NCBI GenBank assembly: GCA_963749365.1
Contig: CAVVME010000001.1
Span: 66,616 to 130,615, forward strand
DNA: 64,000 bases
Source: WHSW01 sp963749365
GTDB lineage: Bacteria; Actinomycetota; Thermoleophilia; Solirubrobacterales; 70-9
Reading direction: 5' to 3'
Positions 1 through 10,475 of the stretch are shown piece after piece. How positions within the stretch are numbered: position 1 is the first letter of the stretch; the number at the start of each line of letters is the position of its first letter. The notes below the pieces were generated by a model, which worked only from the letters and a program-made list of their open reading frames with translations, ran no database searches and had not been told where the DNA came from. Position numbers and translations under genes: made by a program.

Positions 1-40
1 GCTGACTCCGAGCTGCGCTGAGTCGCCGCTCGCCGGACCG

Positions 41-57
41 ATACCCCACAGGGGTAT
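41..57. promoter_or_regulatory. CsoR/RcnR-type operator palindrome
   Basis: A perfect inverted repeat, ATACCCC-ACA-GGGGTAT, directly abuts the GTG at 58. This arrangement (ATACC, G/C tract, GGTAT) is the known operator type of CsoR/FrmR-family metal- or aldehyde-responsive repressors. Its position suggests it represses the downstream DUF4396 gene. No csoR gene is visible in the window. Confidence 0.6.
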
Positions 58-648
58 GTGCTACGTTCCACCTCCTTGGAAGCAGCAACGCACGAGCACC
101 ACGACACGCCATCCGAAGGGGCGGCGCTCACCGGCGTTGCCGTCAGCGCCACGCTTCACTGCCTCACCGGCTGTGCGATCGGCGAGGTCGCCGGGGTCGC
201 GATCGGGACCGCGGCGGGGTTCTCGGACGGGGCGACGATCGCGCTCGCGATCGCGCTCGCCTTCCTCTTCGGCTACACGCTGACCAGCGTGCCGCTGCTG
301 CGCGCCGGGCTCGCGCTCGCGGCGGTGATCCCGATCGCGCTCGCCTCCGACACGCTCTCGATCGCGACGATGGAGGTCGTCGACAACCTGATCCTGTTGG
401 TGATCCCGGGGGCGATGGAGGCCGGCCTCGGCGACCTCCTCTTCTGGGGCAGCCTCGCCTTCGCGCTCGCGGTCGCCTTCGTGCTCACGGTGCCGGTCAA
501 CCGCTGGCTGATCGCCCGCGGCAAGGGACACTGCGCGGTCCACGAGACCGGGGTCCACGGCGGCCCGCCGGTAAAGCTGGTCGGCGCCCTGACCGCCGCC
601 GCGGGGATCTTCGGCACCGCGGTCCTGGTCGCCGAGGCGCTCGCCTGA
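58..648 (+). CDS. DUF4396 family membrane protein
   Basis: A 196-residue protein with four to five hydrophobic segments. The N-terminal part carries TLHCLTGCAIGE (residues 32-43), followed by FLFGYTLTSVPLL, the DN...PGAMEAGLGD region and the PVNRWLIARGKGH segment, the conserved core of DUF4396. The function of the family is unknown; it is predicted to lie in the cytoplasmic membrane, and the Cys/His-containing first segment and the CsoR-like operator hint at metal handling (inference). The GTG at 58 is immediately after the operator palindrome, so a leaderless start or a later TTG at 76 is possible. No partner gene is visible upstream because the window begins here. Confidence 0.75.
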   Translation: MLRSTSLEAATHEHHDTPSEGAALTGVAVSATLHCLTGCAIGEVAGVAIGTAAGFSDGATIALAIALAFLFGYTLTSVPLLRAGLALAAVIPIALASDTLSIATMEVVDNLILLVIPGAMEAGLGDLLFWGSLAFALAVAFVLTVPVNRWLIARGKGHCAVHETGVHGGPPVKLVGALTAAAGIFGTAVLVAEALA

Positions 649-708
649 GCGCTCCCACGGCGCGCGCGGTGCGCGATTGAGAGCCGCCAGGCCGGGTACC
701 AGCAGCAC

Positions 709-1071
709 ATGTCGACCTTCCTGATCATCGTCATCATCGTCGTCGCGATCGTCCTTGCCGTGCTGATCGCAAATGCGCTCCGCCGTCGGGCGGCCGCGCG
801 CGAGGCCGAGCGCCGGCGCCTACGGAGCGAAGCCGGCGCGCACCGCGAGCAGGCCGACGCGAACGTCTCCCGGGCTCAGGAGCTGAGCGGCGAGGCCGAC
901 GTCCACCGCAGCCGGGCGGACGAGCACGCGGCGAAGGCGGAGGAGCACGCGGCGGCGGCGAGCGAGCACGGCGAGATCGCCGGGGACATCGAGCAACAGC
1001 AGCAGACGGCCGGCAAGGCCGCCGCCTTTCACGACGAGCAGGCGGCCGAGCGCGAGCGCAAGCTCGACTGA
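709..1071 (+). CDS. Small membrane-anchored coiled-coil protein
   Basis: A 120-residue protein with one N-terminal transmembrane helix (about residues 4-23, rich in Ile/Val) followed by a highly charged, Ala/Glu/His/Arg-rich region from residue 25 to the end. Heptad-like repeats such as ADEHAAKAEEHAAAASEHGE suggest a long cytoplasmic coiled coil. No enzymatic motif is visible. It resembles small actinobacterial membrane proteins of unknown role. It stands alone between the DUF4396 gene and glutamine synthetase, in the same direction, and its stop codon lies inside a 19-bp tandem duplication. Confidence 0.65.
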   Translation: MSTFLIIVIIVVAIVLAVLIANALRRRAAAREAERRRLRSEAGAHREQADANVSRAQELSGEADVHRSRADEHAAKAEEHAAAASEHGEIAGDIEQQQQTAGKAAAFHDEQAAERERKLD

Positions 1072-1102
1072 GCCCTTCCGCTCCGACTGAGCCCTTCCGC
1101 TC
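1065..1102. repeat. 19-bp perfect tandem duplication
   Basis: The unit CGACTGAGCCCTTCCGCTC occurs at 1065-1083 and again at 1084-1102. It spans the stop codon of the coiled-coil gene and duplicates the sequence just after it. It looks like a simple slippage or duplication event with no evident function. Confidence 0.85.
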
Positions 1103-1109
1103 CGTCTAA

Positions 1110-1128
1110 CCGCTCGCTGCGGCTTTTT
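1110..1128 (+). terminator. Weak candidate terminator
   Basis: A short CCGC/GCGG stem with a five-base loop is followed by CTTTTT, in the gap between the coiled-coil gene and glutamine synthetase. Runs of T are rare in this GC-rich DNA, which is the main support; the stem is only four base pairs. Confidence 0.3.
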
Positions 1129-1215
1129 ATCCCGGCGGACAAAGGCCGGCCCGGGTGCGGCCTCTAACCTCTTCAGCTTCCGCGCCAGCCAGCCAGCAGG
1201 AGGAACGTCCGAACC

Positions 1216-3360
<2,145 letters not shown>

Positions 3361-3477
3361 AAGTCTGGACCCGGGCGTCGGGCGCAAGCTGATTAGCCTG
3401 GCCACGCGGGGGTACTATCGCTAGTAGCGCGAATTCCGCGCCGTGGATTTACTCGCGCACCCCCCGAGGAGGAAGAG

Positions 3478-4170
3478 ATGGCCCAGCAGACCAGCGGCCG
3501 TTCGAGCCGCAGTAAGAATGCGTCCAGTCGCAGCACGAAGAGCGCATCGAGCAGAGGCTCGACCAACGGTCGCTCGAAGACGCGCAGCTCGTCCACCAAG
3601 ACGCGCAGCTCGGCCAACGGCCGTTCGACGGCGAAGCCGCGCTCGAGCTCACGCTCGCAGAGCAGCCGCTCGTCGAGCCGGTCGACCACCAAGGCGAAGA
3701 GCGGCGGCTCAAGCCGCCGCAGCCCCTCGAGCAAGGCGAAGAGCAGCGGCTCCAGCCGCCGCAGCCCCTCGAGCCGCAGCCGCAGCTCGGCGCAGGCGCA
3801 GAACAAGGGTCCGGTCGAGCAGGCCAAGGACTTCACGGTCGACAACGCCCAGAGCGCAGGCAGCGCGGTCGCGGCGACGGCGAAGCGGCTGAAGACGCCG
3901 GCGCTCGCCGCCGGTGCCGGGCTCGCCGGGCTCGCGGGTGGGCTCGCCCTCAGCCATCGCGATCGGCGGACGAAGGTGCTCGGCGTCCCGATGCCGAAGC
4001 TGAACGGGTCGAGGAACGTCGCCGAGGCGGCCAAGCACGTCGGCTCGTTTGCCGAGAAGGCGGGCGAGCTCGCATACGAGATGCGAAACACGCGCGAGGC
4101 GATCGAGCAGAATGGCAAGCGCCGCTCGCCGATCGAGGTCGTGCTCCAGGGCCTGACGTCGCGAAAGTAG
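3478..4170 (+). CDS. Ser/Arg/Lys-rich low-complexity protein
   Basis: A 230-residue protein. Residues 1-110 are almost entirely Ser, Arg, Lys, Thr and Asn, with repeated blocks such as SGSSRRSPSSKAKSSGSSRR, and are very basic. Residues 115-230 look folded: a short Ala/Gly/Leu segment (TPALAAGAGLAGLAGGLALS) that could touch a membrane, then a region with VLGVPMPKLNGSRNVAEAAK and a helical end. The N-terminus resembles histone-like or RS-type nucleic-acid-binding tails; no known enzyme motif is present. ATG at 3478 follows GAGGAGGAAGAG, an excellent ribosome site. A TACTAT hexamer at 3413 could be a -10 element. Function unknown. Confidence 0.7.
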   Translation: MAQQTSGRSSRSKNASSRSTKSASSRGSTNGRSKTRSSSTKTRSSANGRSTAKPRSSSRSQSSRSSSRSTTKAKSGGSSRRSPSSKAKSSGSSRRSPSSRSRSSAQAQNKGPVEQAKDFTVDNAQSAGSAVAATAKRLKTPALAAGAGLAGLAGGLALSHRDRRTKVLGVPMPKLNGSRNVAEAAKHVGSFAEKAGELAYEMRNTREAIEQNGKRRSPIEVVLQGLTSRK

Positions 4171-4227
4171 CCGCACCGGAGCGAGGGCGCCCGGCGCCGC
4201 CCGGCCCAAGGTGAAAAGCTGGCGGCG

Positions 4228-4680
4228 ATGAGCTACCTCGGCCTCGCCGATCGAAGCTGGCCGCTGCTGCGGCGGCTGATGGGCGTGCACACGTTCGCCT
4301 ACCGCGCCAGCGGCGGCCTGATCGGCCACCGACTGCCCGGCGTCGGGCCGCCGATGCTGCTGCTCGACCACGTCGGGGCGCGCAGCGGGACCAAGCGGAC
4401 GGCGCCACTGCTCTATCTCGCCGACGGCGATGACCTCGTCATCGTCGCCTCCAAGGGCGGCTATCCGAAGAACCCGGCCTGGTTTCACAACCTCGCCGCC
4501 CACCCGTACACGACGGCGCAGGTCGGCCGCGAACGGCGTGCGGTGCACGCGCGGGTGGCGACGCAGGCCGAGCGCGAGCGGCTCTGGCCGCGGGTGGTGG
4601 ACTCCTATCCCGCCTACGCCGACTATCAGGCGCGCAGCAAGGGGCGCGAGATCCCGCTCGTGGTACTCGAACCGCACTGA
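4228..4680 (+). CDS. Deazaflavin (F420)-dependent nitroreductase-family protein
   Basis: A 150-residue protein of the PF04075 (Ddn-like) split-barrel family, whose members bind F420 or related flavins and act in oxidoreduction in actinobacteria. Diagnostic stretches are LLLDHVGARSGTKRTAPLLY (residues 48-67), the core IVASKGGYPKNPAWFHNL and the end DYQARSKGREIPLVVLEP. The length is typical of the family. The natural substrate cannot be deduced. It sits alone upstream of a GGDEF gene with a 72-bp gap. Confidence 0.85.
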   Translation: MSYLGLADRSWPLLRRLMGVHTFAYRASGGLIGHRLPGVGPPMLLLDHVGARSGTKRTAPLLYLADGDDLVIVASKGGYPKNPAWFHNLAAHPYTTAQVGRERRAVHARVATQAERERLWPRVVDSYPAYADYQARSKGREIPLVVLEPH

Positions 4681-4752
4681 GACGCGCGCTGCGGTCCAGG
4701 CCGGCGCGGAGCCTTCAAGCTTCGCTGCCCAGCTCCCGATCTATGCCAAGGA

Positions 4753-5874
4753 ATGGCCGAGCAGAGCTACGCGGAGACGATTCCCGCCCTCGGACGGCGC
4801 GATGGCGCCCGCGCGAAGCGCGCCTCGCGGATGCCGGTGGTCGAGCACGAGAGCTCGTGGCTGTGCCCGACGCCCGCCGACCGCGAGCGGATGCTCGACA
4901 TGGACCGCCGCCTCGCCCCGCTCCGCCGCGCGACGCTCGCGATCCTCGCCCTCGCGGCGCTGTTCGGCACCCACTGGCTCGGTTGGTGGACGCTGGCGCC
5001 GCTGCTCGGCGCCGCGGTCGTGTTCGCACTCGGCGCCCGGCTCAGCACCCGGGTCGAGCGCCCTGAGCACGTCCTCTTCGCCGCTTGGGTCGGAGCGGAG
5101 GTGGTGATCGCGGCGAGCGTCGCGATCGCCGGGATCGAGTCCGACCTGCTCGCCTGGCTGGCGATCCCGGTGATCACGCTCGGGGCCCGGTTCTCGATGC
5201 GGGGCGTGATCGCCGGCGCCGCGATCGCGCTGGCGCTGATGGTCGGGGTCGCGTTCGCGACCGACGCCTCGGCGGTCATCGACTGGCCGCCGCTGCTGGT
5301 CGCACCGGCGGCGGTGCTGATCTCGGTCGCGGTGCTCTCGACCGCACTGATGCGTTCCGACCTCCAGCATCGCGACGAGGCGGTGCTCGATCAGCTCACC
5401 GGGATGCTGAATCGCAACTCGCTCGCCCGGCGCGCGGTCGAGCTCGAGCAGCAGTCGGCGATCACCGGCGAGCCGGTCGGCGTCGTGATCGCGGACATCG
5501 ACGACTTCAAGCAATTCAACGACGCCCACGGCCACGCGGCCGGGGACGCCGTGCTGACCGACGTCGCGTACACGATCCGCAAGCAGCTACGCGCCTTCGA
5601 CCTCGCCTACCGGCTCGGCGGCGAGGAGTTCCTGATCGTGATCCCGGGCGCCGACCTCGAGTCCGCCCGCCGACTCTCGGTGAAACTCTGTCGGGTGATC
5701 GCCGCCGAGCGTCTCGGCGGCTTAGGGGTGACGATGAGCTTCGGCGTCGGCGCGACCCGCCACGGGGAACGGTTCGACTACGCGCGAGTCTTCGAGCAGG
5801 CCGACGCGGCGCTGTACGAGGCGAAGCGGACCGGGCGCAACCGCGTCGTCGCGGCCCCGCCGGCGGCCGACTAG
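4753..5874 (+). CDS. Membrane-bound GGDEF diguanylate cyclase
   Basis: A 373-residue protein. Residues 55-205 contain about five or six transmembrane segments, an unassigned membrane sensor module. The C-terminal GGDEF domain (about 215-370) has the substrate-binding helix DQLTGMLNRNSLARR, the metal-binding DIDDFKQFND block and the active-site motif GGEEF, so it should make cyclic di-GMP from two GTP. An RxxD product-inhibition site is not evident. It overlaps tail-to-tail by four bases with the convergent gene ending at 5871. Confidence 0.88.
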   Translation: MAEQSYAETIPALGRRDGARAKRASRMPVVEHESSWLCPTPADRERMLDMDRRLAPLRRATLAILALAALFGTHWLGWWTLAPLLGAAVVFALGARLSTRVERPEHVLFAAWVGAEVVIAASVAIAGIESDLLAWLAIPVITLGARFSMRGVIAGAAIALALMVGVAFATDASAVIDWPPLLVAPAAVLISVAVLSTALMRSDLQHRDEAVLDQLTGMLNRNSLARRAVELEQQSAITGEPVGVVIADIDDFKQFNDAHGHAAGDAVLTDVAYTIRKQLRAFDLAYRLGGEEFLIVIPGADLESARRLSVKLCRVIAAERLGGLGVTMSFGVGATRHGERFDYARVFEQADAALYEAKRTGRNRVVAAPPAAD

Positions 5875-6281
5875 CGCCGCTTGCTGGTCTTCGCGCCCGT
5901 GGCCGAGCTCTTGGGCTCGGCCTCGATCCGATGCCGCGCCTTCATCACCGCGGGCACCGAGCAGCGCACGACCTTGGCGATCTCGCCGTTGGGACGGTCG
6001 GGATCGCGGCGGATCTCGAACTCGATCAGCGCCTGGGCGCGAAGCTTCGCCCGCTCCTCGCGGGTCGCTCCCTCGGGAGCGGTCTCGTTCGCCGCCTCGG
6101 CGGCGATCGCGCGCCGGCACTGCAGGCAATGCGCCTTGTCGCCGCGTCGCGTCCACCCGGCCGGCGGGCCGCCCTTGCGCTCATACCCCGGCATCCACTT
6201 GATCTTCACCGCGCAGCGATCACAGCACCAGGAGCGGTTGTGACCGTTCTTGCGGGTGGGGGCGGCGGTGGCTGTCGACAT
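5871..6281 (-). CDS. Small zinc-ribbon / helix-turn-helix protein
   Basis: A 136-residue protein. Residues 15-60 hold two CxxC pairs (WCCDRCAVK and HCLQCRRA) that could bind zinc, and the second half contains a putative DNA-binding helix pair around NGEIAKVVRCSVPAVMKARH. Basic ends flank this core. A nucleic-acid-binding role is likely but no named family is recognised. The 5' leader carries a 19-nt element that is almost identical to one upstream of the adjacent DEAD-box helicase gene, which suggests common control, perhaps in cold or stress response (inference). Confidence 0.65.
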   Translation of the reverse strand: MSTATAAPTRKNGHNRSWCCDRCAVKIKWMPGYERKGGPPAGWTRRGDKAHCLQCRRAIAAEAANETAPEGATREERAKLRAQALIEFEIRRDPDRPNGEIAKVVRCSVPAVMKARHRIEAEPKSSATGAKTSKRR

Positions 6282-6368
6282 GGGCGTGCGTTTACTCCTT
6301 GTGGGCGCTTGGGCGGGAAGTCAGAGGTCCTGGGACCCCGCAAGCGCTGACAGGGGCGCGCGGTGGTG

Positions 6369-6387
6369 CGGAACTCCTCGGGCGCCA
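6369..6387 (-). promoter_or_regulatory. Shared leader element, copy 1
   Basis: CGGAACTCCTCGGGCGCCA on the plus strand lies 88 bases upstream of the start of the zinc-ribbon gene. The same 19-mer with one change occurs at 7688-7706, upstream of the DEAD-box helicase. In transcript sense both read TGGCGCYCGAGGAGTTCCG. It may be a promoter-proximal or 5' UTR regulatory element. Confidence 0.5.
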
Positions 6388-6443
6388 GCCAGGCGACCCG
6401 ACCAGGGCAGGATAGCAAAAACCAGGGATCGTGACATTTGTAT

Positions 6444-7619
6444 CTAGCGCCGTCGCGGGCGCCGTCTGCGGGCGCCTCGGCGCTCGTTCGCGGTCGTCGA
6501 GGCGGGCGCTCCGCCCGTGACCCGGTGCTCGAACTCGGCCGACAGCCCAAGGCTGGAGGCGATCTTTCGCATCTCCGCGCGCTGGTCGGGGAGCACGAAG
6601 CTGACCCCGGCGCCGTCGGCCCCGGCGCGACCCGAGCGCCCGACGCGGTGGACGTAGGCGTCACGGTCTCCGGGGGCGTCGTAGTTGATCACCTGGGCGA
6701 TCTCGTCGACGTCGATCCCGCGCGCGGCGACGTCGGTCGCGACCAGGGTCTCGACCCGGCCGCTGGCGAAGCTCGCCAGGGCGCGCTGGCGCTGGCCCTG
6801 CGACTTGTTGCCGTGCATCGCCACCGCCTCGACGCCCTGCTGGCCGAGCCGCCGCACGAGCCGGTCCGCACCGCGCTTGGTGCGCACGAAGACCAGCGTC
6901 CGGCCGCGATCGGCATCGCGCAGCTCGGCGACCAGCGCCCCGACCTTGTCGGTGTGCTCGAGGTGGACGAAGCGGTGCTCGACCTCGCCGCGGTCCTCGC
7001 GCACGGGCTCGTGGACGTGGCGGAGGGCGTCGTTGGTGTAGGCGCGAGCGAGCTTGCCGGCCGCGGCCTCGAGCGTCGCCGAGAAGAACAGCGTCTGGCG
7101 ATCGCGCGGGGTCCGGGCGACGATCCGGTCGACGGCGGGCTTGAAGCCCATGTCGAGCATCCGGTCGGCCTCGTCGATGACCAGGACGCGGACGTGCTCG
7201 AGGCTGAACGCGCGGCGCTGGAGCAGGTCCTCGAGCCGGCCCGGGGTGGCGACGATGATCTGTGCCCGGGCGGCGCGCTTCGCCTGCTGCTCGAGCCCGA
7301 CCCCGCCGTAGACCGGCGCGATCGAGAGCGAGCGCGCAGCGGCGATCTCGCTCAGCTCGTCAACGATCTGCAGGGCCAGCTCGCGGGTCGGGGCGAGGAT
7401 CAACGCCGCCGGGTGGCGGTCGTCGGGCTCGATCAGGTCGACGAGCGGGATGCCGAAGGCGAGCGTCTTGCCGGACCCGGTCGGTGACTGGACGAGCACG
7501 TCGTCGCCGTCGAGGACGTCCTCGATGACGAGCTTCTGGATTGCGAACGGCGCGGTGATTCCGCGTTTGCGAAGGGCGCCCGCGACAGGGCGCGAGACGC
7601 CGAGATCGGCGAAAGACAT
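6444..7619 (-). CDS. DEAD-box ATP-dependent RNA helicase (RhlE/CsdA type)
   Basis: A 391-residue two-domain helicase with the full motif set in order: Q motif (FAIQ, residue 25-28), motif I SPTGSGKT (45-52), Ia PTRELA, II DEAD, III SAT, then V ATDVAARGID and VI HRVGRSGRAG. A basic Arg-rich tail (RRGARRRRPRRR) would give RNA binding. It should unwind RNA structures in ribosome assembly or mRNA turnover. ATG 7619 is preferred over the upstream in-frame codon at 7667 because AAGGAG precedes it at the right spacing. A shared 19-nt leader element lies 69 bases upstream. Confidence 0.93.
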   Translation of the reverse strand: MSFADLGVSRPVAGALRKRGITAPFAIQKLVIEDVLDGDDVLVQSPTGSGKTLAFGIPLVDLIEPDDRHPAALILAPTRELALQIVDELSEIAAARSLSIAPVYGGVGLEQQAKRAARAQIIVATPGRLEDLLQRRAFSLEHVRVLVIDEADRMLDMGFKPAVDRIVARTPRDRQTLFFSATLEAAAGKLARAYTNDALRHVHEPVREDRGEVEHRFVHLEHTDKVGALVAELRDADRGRTLVFVRTKRGADRLVRRLGQQGVEAVAMHGNKSQGQRQRALASFASGRVETLVATDVAARGIDVDEIAQVINYDAPGDRDAYVHRVGRSGRAGADGAGVSFVLPDQRAEMRKIASSLGLSAEFEHRVTGGAPASTTANERRGARRRRPRRR

Positions 7620-7687
7620 GTGGTGCAACTCCTTATGAGTGGTGGGAATCCTGAGACCCGGACGCACTCACGAGTGCACGGAAGAAA

Positions 7688-7706
7688 CGGAACTCCTCGA
7701 GCGCCA
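7688..7706 (-). promoter_or_regulatory. Shared leader element, copy 2
   Basis: CGGAACTCCTCGAGCGCCA on the plus strand, 18 of 19 bases identical to 6369-6387. It lies 69 bases upstream of the DEAD-box helicase start. The two copies are the only ones of this length noticed in the window. Confidence 0.5.
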
Positions 7707-7889
7707 AAGTGGCACCCGACGCCGATCACGGTAGCAGGCGCCCTCACCGTCGCCGGAACTGCCGCGGCGGTGGGCGAATCGACCCACGCCCGTTCCCGAG
7801 TAGACTCCATGGACCGCCGGCTGGGCTCTTGACCTCCTCCTCTGCCCTCGGGAACCGGCTCAAGTGAGGGGGAAGGAGAGGGGTTTGCG

Positions 7890-8270
7890 ATGAGCGAACC
7901 GACCGATGCGGCGCCGAGCGCCGGCAGCCGACGAGCTGACTTGAGCGAGGAGCTGAGCAGATCGCTGGGCTCGATCTGGCAGCGCCACGCCGGCGGGCGG
8001 CCGGAGACGACCAGCGTCGAGATCTCGGGTGACGTGGTCAAGTACGTGATGGAGGGTGCGGTGAGCAACATCGACACCGAGCCGTCCGTCGACGACTCCG
8101 GCGCCGAGGTGCTCCGCTCGCCGAGCTCGACCCGCTACCAGAACGAGGCGATCGCGGCGGTCCGCCGGATCACCAGGCGCCGGGTTCGCGGCTTCATCCC
8201 GAAGCGCGACGAGAAGTCCGATCTCGCCACCGACACCTACATCCTTGAACCGGTTCACATCGCGCGCTGA
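7890..8270 (+). CDS. DUF2294 family protein
   Basis: A 126-residue cytosolic protein. The middle fits the DUF2294 pattern: an RHAGGRPETTSVEISGDVVK block (about residues 36-55), then an RYQNEAIAAVRRITRRRVRG helix and an end with ATDTYILEPVHIAR, the place of the conserved FVLE in the family. The function of the family is unknown. The start ATG follows GGGGGAAGGAGAGG. The 3' end overlaps the next gene by 26 bases in another frame, so the two are probably co-transcribed. Confidence 0.6.
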   Translation: MSEPTDAAPSAGSRRADLSEELSRSLGSIWQRHAGGRPETTSVEISGDVVKYVMEGAVSNIDTEPSVDDSGAEVLRSPSSTRYQNEAIAAVRRITRRRVRGFIPKRDEKSDLATDTYILEPVHIAR

Positions 8271-9178
8271 GGCCACGCGAGCCTGGATCGGCCGCCACCC
8301 GGTGGCGGTCACCGTCGCCGGCACGCTGCTGGTCACCGCCGCGCTCGCGTTCGGGCTCTGGGACAAGCGCGACGAGTTCGCGGCCGCGCTCGGCGACGCC
8401 TCGGTCTGGATCCTCGCCGGGGCCGCCGCGCTTCAGGTCCTCTGGCTGATCTCGCGCAGCGAGGCCTGGCACGTGTGCGTCGCCGCGGCCGGAGGCGCGG
8501 TCGATCGGCGCCGCCTGTACCGCGCATCGGCGGTCGGCTACCTCGGCAACCTCTTCAACAGCCACTTCGGCATGGGGGTGAGGATCGCGGCGCTGCGCCG
8601 CTCGGCCCCCGAGTCCAGCCCCAAGGTCTCGACCCTGATCACCGCCGAGATGCCGATCATCGTGATCGAGGTCGCGCTGGCCGCGATCTGCTCGTTCACC
8701 CTGATCGCCCCGCTCGGGCTGCCGTGGTGGGCGCCGGCGATCTTCCTCGGCATCGCCACCGCGATCGTGATCGGGCTGAGCAGGCTCGCCAACGGCCGTC
8801 GCGACGGGTTCTGGGCCGGACTCGCGGTGATGCGCGGGCTTGGCAGCCGCAACCGGATCATCGCCCTGGTCATGTTCGCGACCGGGGCCCAGGTGGTCCG
8901 CAACTGGCTCGTGCTCGAGGGGCTCGACGTCGACGTCTCGATGCTCGACTCGATCGCGCTCTTGATCGGCGCCGCCGTCGTCGGCCTGCTGCCGGTCGGC
9001 CCGACGCTCGGGGTTGCGACCGCGGTCCTGATCCTGGGCTCGAACGGCGTCGCACTGACCGCCGCCGCCGGGGCGCTGCTGACCGCCACCGGGGCGGCCG
9101 GGCGCACTGTGCTTTGCCGCCTGGGCGCTGCTCGACCGGCTGCGCCCGTCCTCGCGCCGCGGCATCGCGCCGGCGTAA
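8245..9178 (+). CDS. Lysylphosphatidylglycerol synthase/UPF0104-type membrane protein, frame break near 9103
   Basis: About 310 residues with seven to eight hydrophobic helices and the conserved GYLGNLFNSHFGMGVRIAAL-like loop (about residues 98-117) of the UPF0104/LPG-flippase-like family, which moves or scrambles lipids or lipid-linked sugars. It begins at TTG 8245 inside the end of the DUF2294 gene. Near 9103 one surplus base at GGGCGCA throws the frame; removing it restores a final hydrophobic stretch (LCFAAWALLDRLR) and a TAA at 9176-9178. In the uncorrected frame the protein would end a little later with a different tail. The substrate is unknown. Confidence 0.7.
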
Positions 9179-9182
9179 TCCC

Positions 9183-10463
9183 TTAGTCGACGGCCCCGGG
9201 AGGCAGCCAGCGCCTGCTCAGCGACGTCGCGCTGACGCCGTGGACGGCGATCGAGACGACCACGCAGGCGATCGCGGTCCACGCGATCAGCTTCGCGTCG
9301 GCCGCTGAGAGCACTCCCGCCCCGACCGCGATCGCGACGTAGTAGAGCGAGCCGATGCCGCGGACGCCGAACCAGGCGAGGAACGCCTTCTCGCCCCCCG
9401 GCAGGCCGCTGCGGGCGAGCGAGACGAGCACCGAGACCGGCCTGATCACCAGGATCAGCGCCGGAACGAGCAGCCACCCCGCGACCCCGGGCGCCCCGAG
9501 GCCGTCGAGCGAGAGCATCGTGCCGAGCAGCAGGATCACGACCAGCTCACCGAACTTCTCGACCACCTCGGCCCCGTCGTGGACCGCGAGGTTGATCTCG
9601 TGCGCGCTCTCGTAGCGACGGTAGGCCAGGCCGCCGGCGAAGGCGGCGATGAAGCCAAGCGCGCCGGCGATCTCGGCGATCGCGTAGATCGCGAGCACGC
9701 TCGGGATCGCGAGCCAGCCGTCAAAGGCGACGGCGAGCAGGTCGCGCTCGCGCAGCCACAGCGCCAGGCCCCCGAGCCCGTATCCGATCGCCACCCCGAT
9801 CGCTGCCCCGACCCCGATCGCATAGAGGACGTCGGCGAGCAGCCATTCCGCGAACCAGCCGCCACCGTCCTCGGCGACCATGAACAGGCCGAGGAACAGG
9901 AACGGCAACGCGAGGCCGTCGTTGAGCCCGGCCTCGCCGGTGATCGAGAAGTTCGGCTCGTGCTCGTCCTCCTCCCCCGGCGGGCCGACGCCGATGTCGC
10001 CCGCGAGTACCGGGTCTGTCGGCGCCAGGATCGCGCCGAGGACGACCGCGGCGCCGAGCGAGAGCCCGACCACCTGGGTCCCGAACACGGCCACCCCGAG
10101 GATCGTCAGCGGCATCGCCACGCCGAGCAGCCGAGCGACCCCCGACCACGACGACCACTCGAGCGGCCGGTCGAGCTTGAGGCCGGTCGCGAACAGGGCG
10201 ATGATCAGCGCGAGCTCCGACAGGTGCTCGATCAGCGAGGCGTCCTCGATCGGGTCGATCCAGGAGATGTCGACGAGCTGGACGACGATCGCGGCGCCGG
10301 CGCCGAGGCCGAGGTAGATGATGCTGGCCGAGAAGGCCCGCTCGTGCTGATGCGAGAGCGCCCCGATCGCGGCGAAGACGGCGACGGCGCAGAAGAGCAG
10401 CGCGATCACATACGGATCGGCGAACGAGAAGCCGCGCTCGGCGGCGATCGGCAGCGAGGACAC
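9183..10463 (-). CDS. CPA1-family cation/proton antiporter
   Basis: A 426-residue membrane protein with about twelve transmembrane segments. The ion-binding region is visible as LAPTDPVLAGDIGVG (around 145) and NFSITGEAGLNDGLALPFLF (around 170-189), the ND-type motif of NhaP-like Na+(K+)/H+ antiporters. It exchanges external protons for internal monovalent cations and serves pH or salt homeostasis. The start is GTG 10463. Its 3' end faces the UPF0104 gene with only four bases between them. A lipoprotein gene lies just upstream on the same strand. Confidence 0.88.
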   Translation of the reverse strand: MSSLPIAAERGFSFADPYVIALLFCAVAVFAAIGALSHQHERAFSASIIYLGLGAGAAIVVQLVDISWIDPIEDASLIEHLSELALIIALFATGLKLDRPLEWSSWSGVARLLGVAMPLTILGVAVFGTQVVGLSLGAAVVLGAILAPTDPVLAGDIGVGPPGEEDEHEPNFSITGEAGLNDGLALPFLFLGLFMVAEDGGGWFAEWLLADVLYAIGVGAAIGVAIGYGLGGLALWLRERDLLAVAFDGWLAIPSVLAIYAIAEIAGALGFIAAFAGGLAYRRYESAHEINLAVHDGAEVVEKFGELVVILLLGTMLSLDGLGAPGVAGWLLVPALILVIRPVSVLVSLARSGLPGGEKAFLAWFGVRGIGSLYYVAIAVGAGVLSAADAKLIAWTAIACVVVSIAVHGVSATSLSRRWLPPGAVD

Positions 10464-10475
10464 GGGCGCCTCGTC

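Noticed and set aside
61..708. Minus-strand open frame opposite the DUF4396 gene
   Set aside because: Arg/Glu/Asp-rich shadow frame without domains.
3478..3790. Repeats in the SR-rich gene as a CRISPR array
   Set aside because: The repeats are imperfect, coding and lack regular unique spacers; they follow the amino acid pattern.
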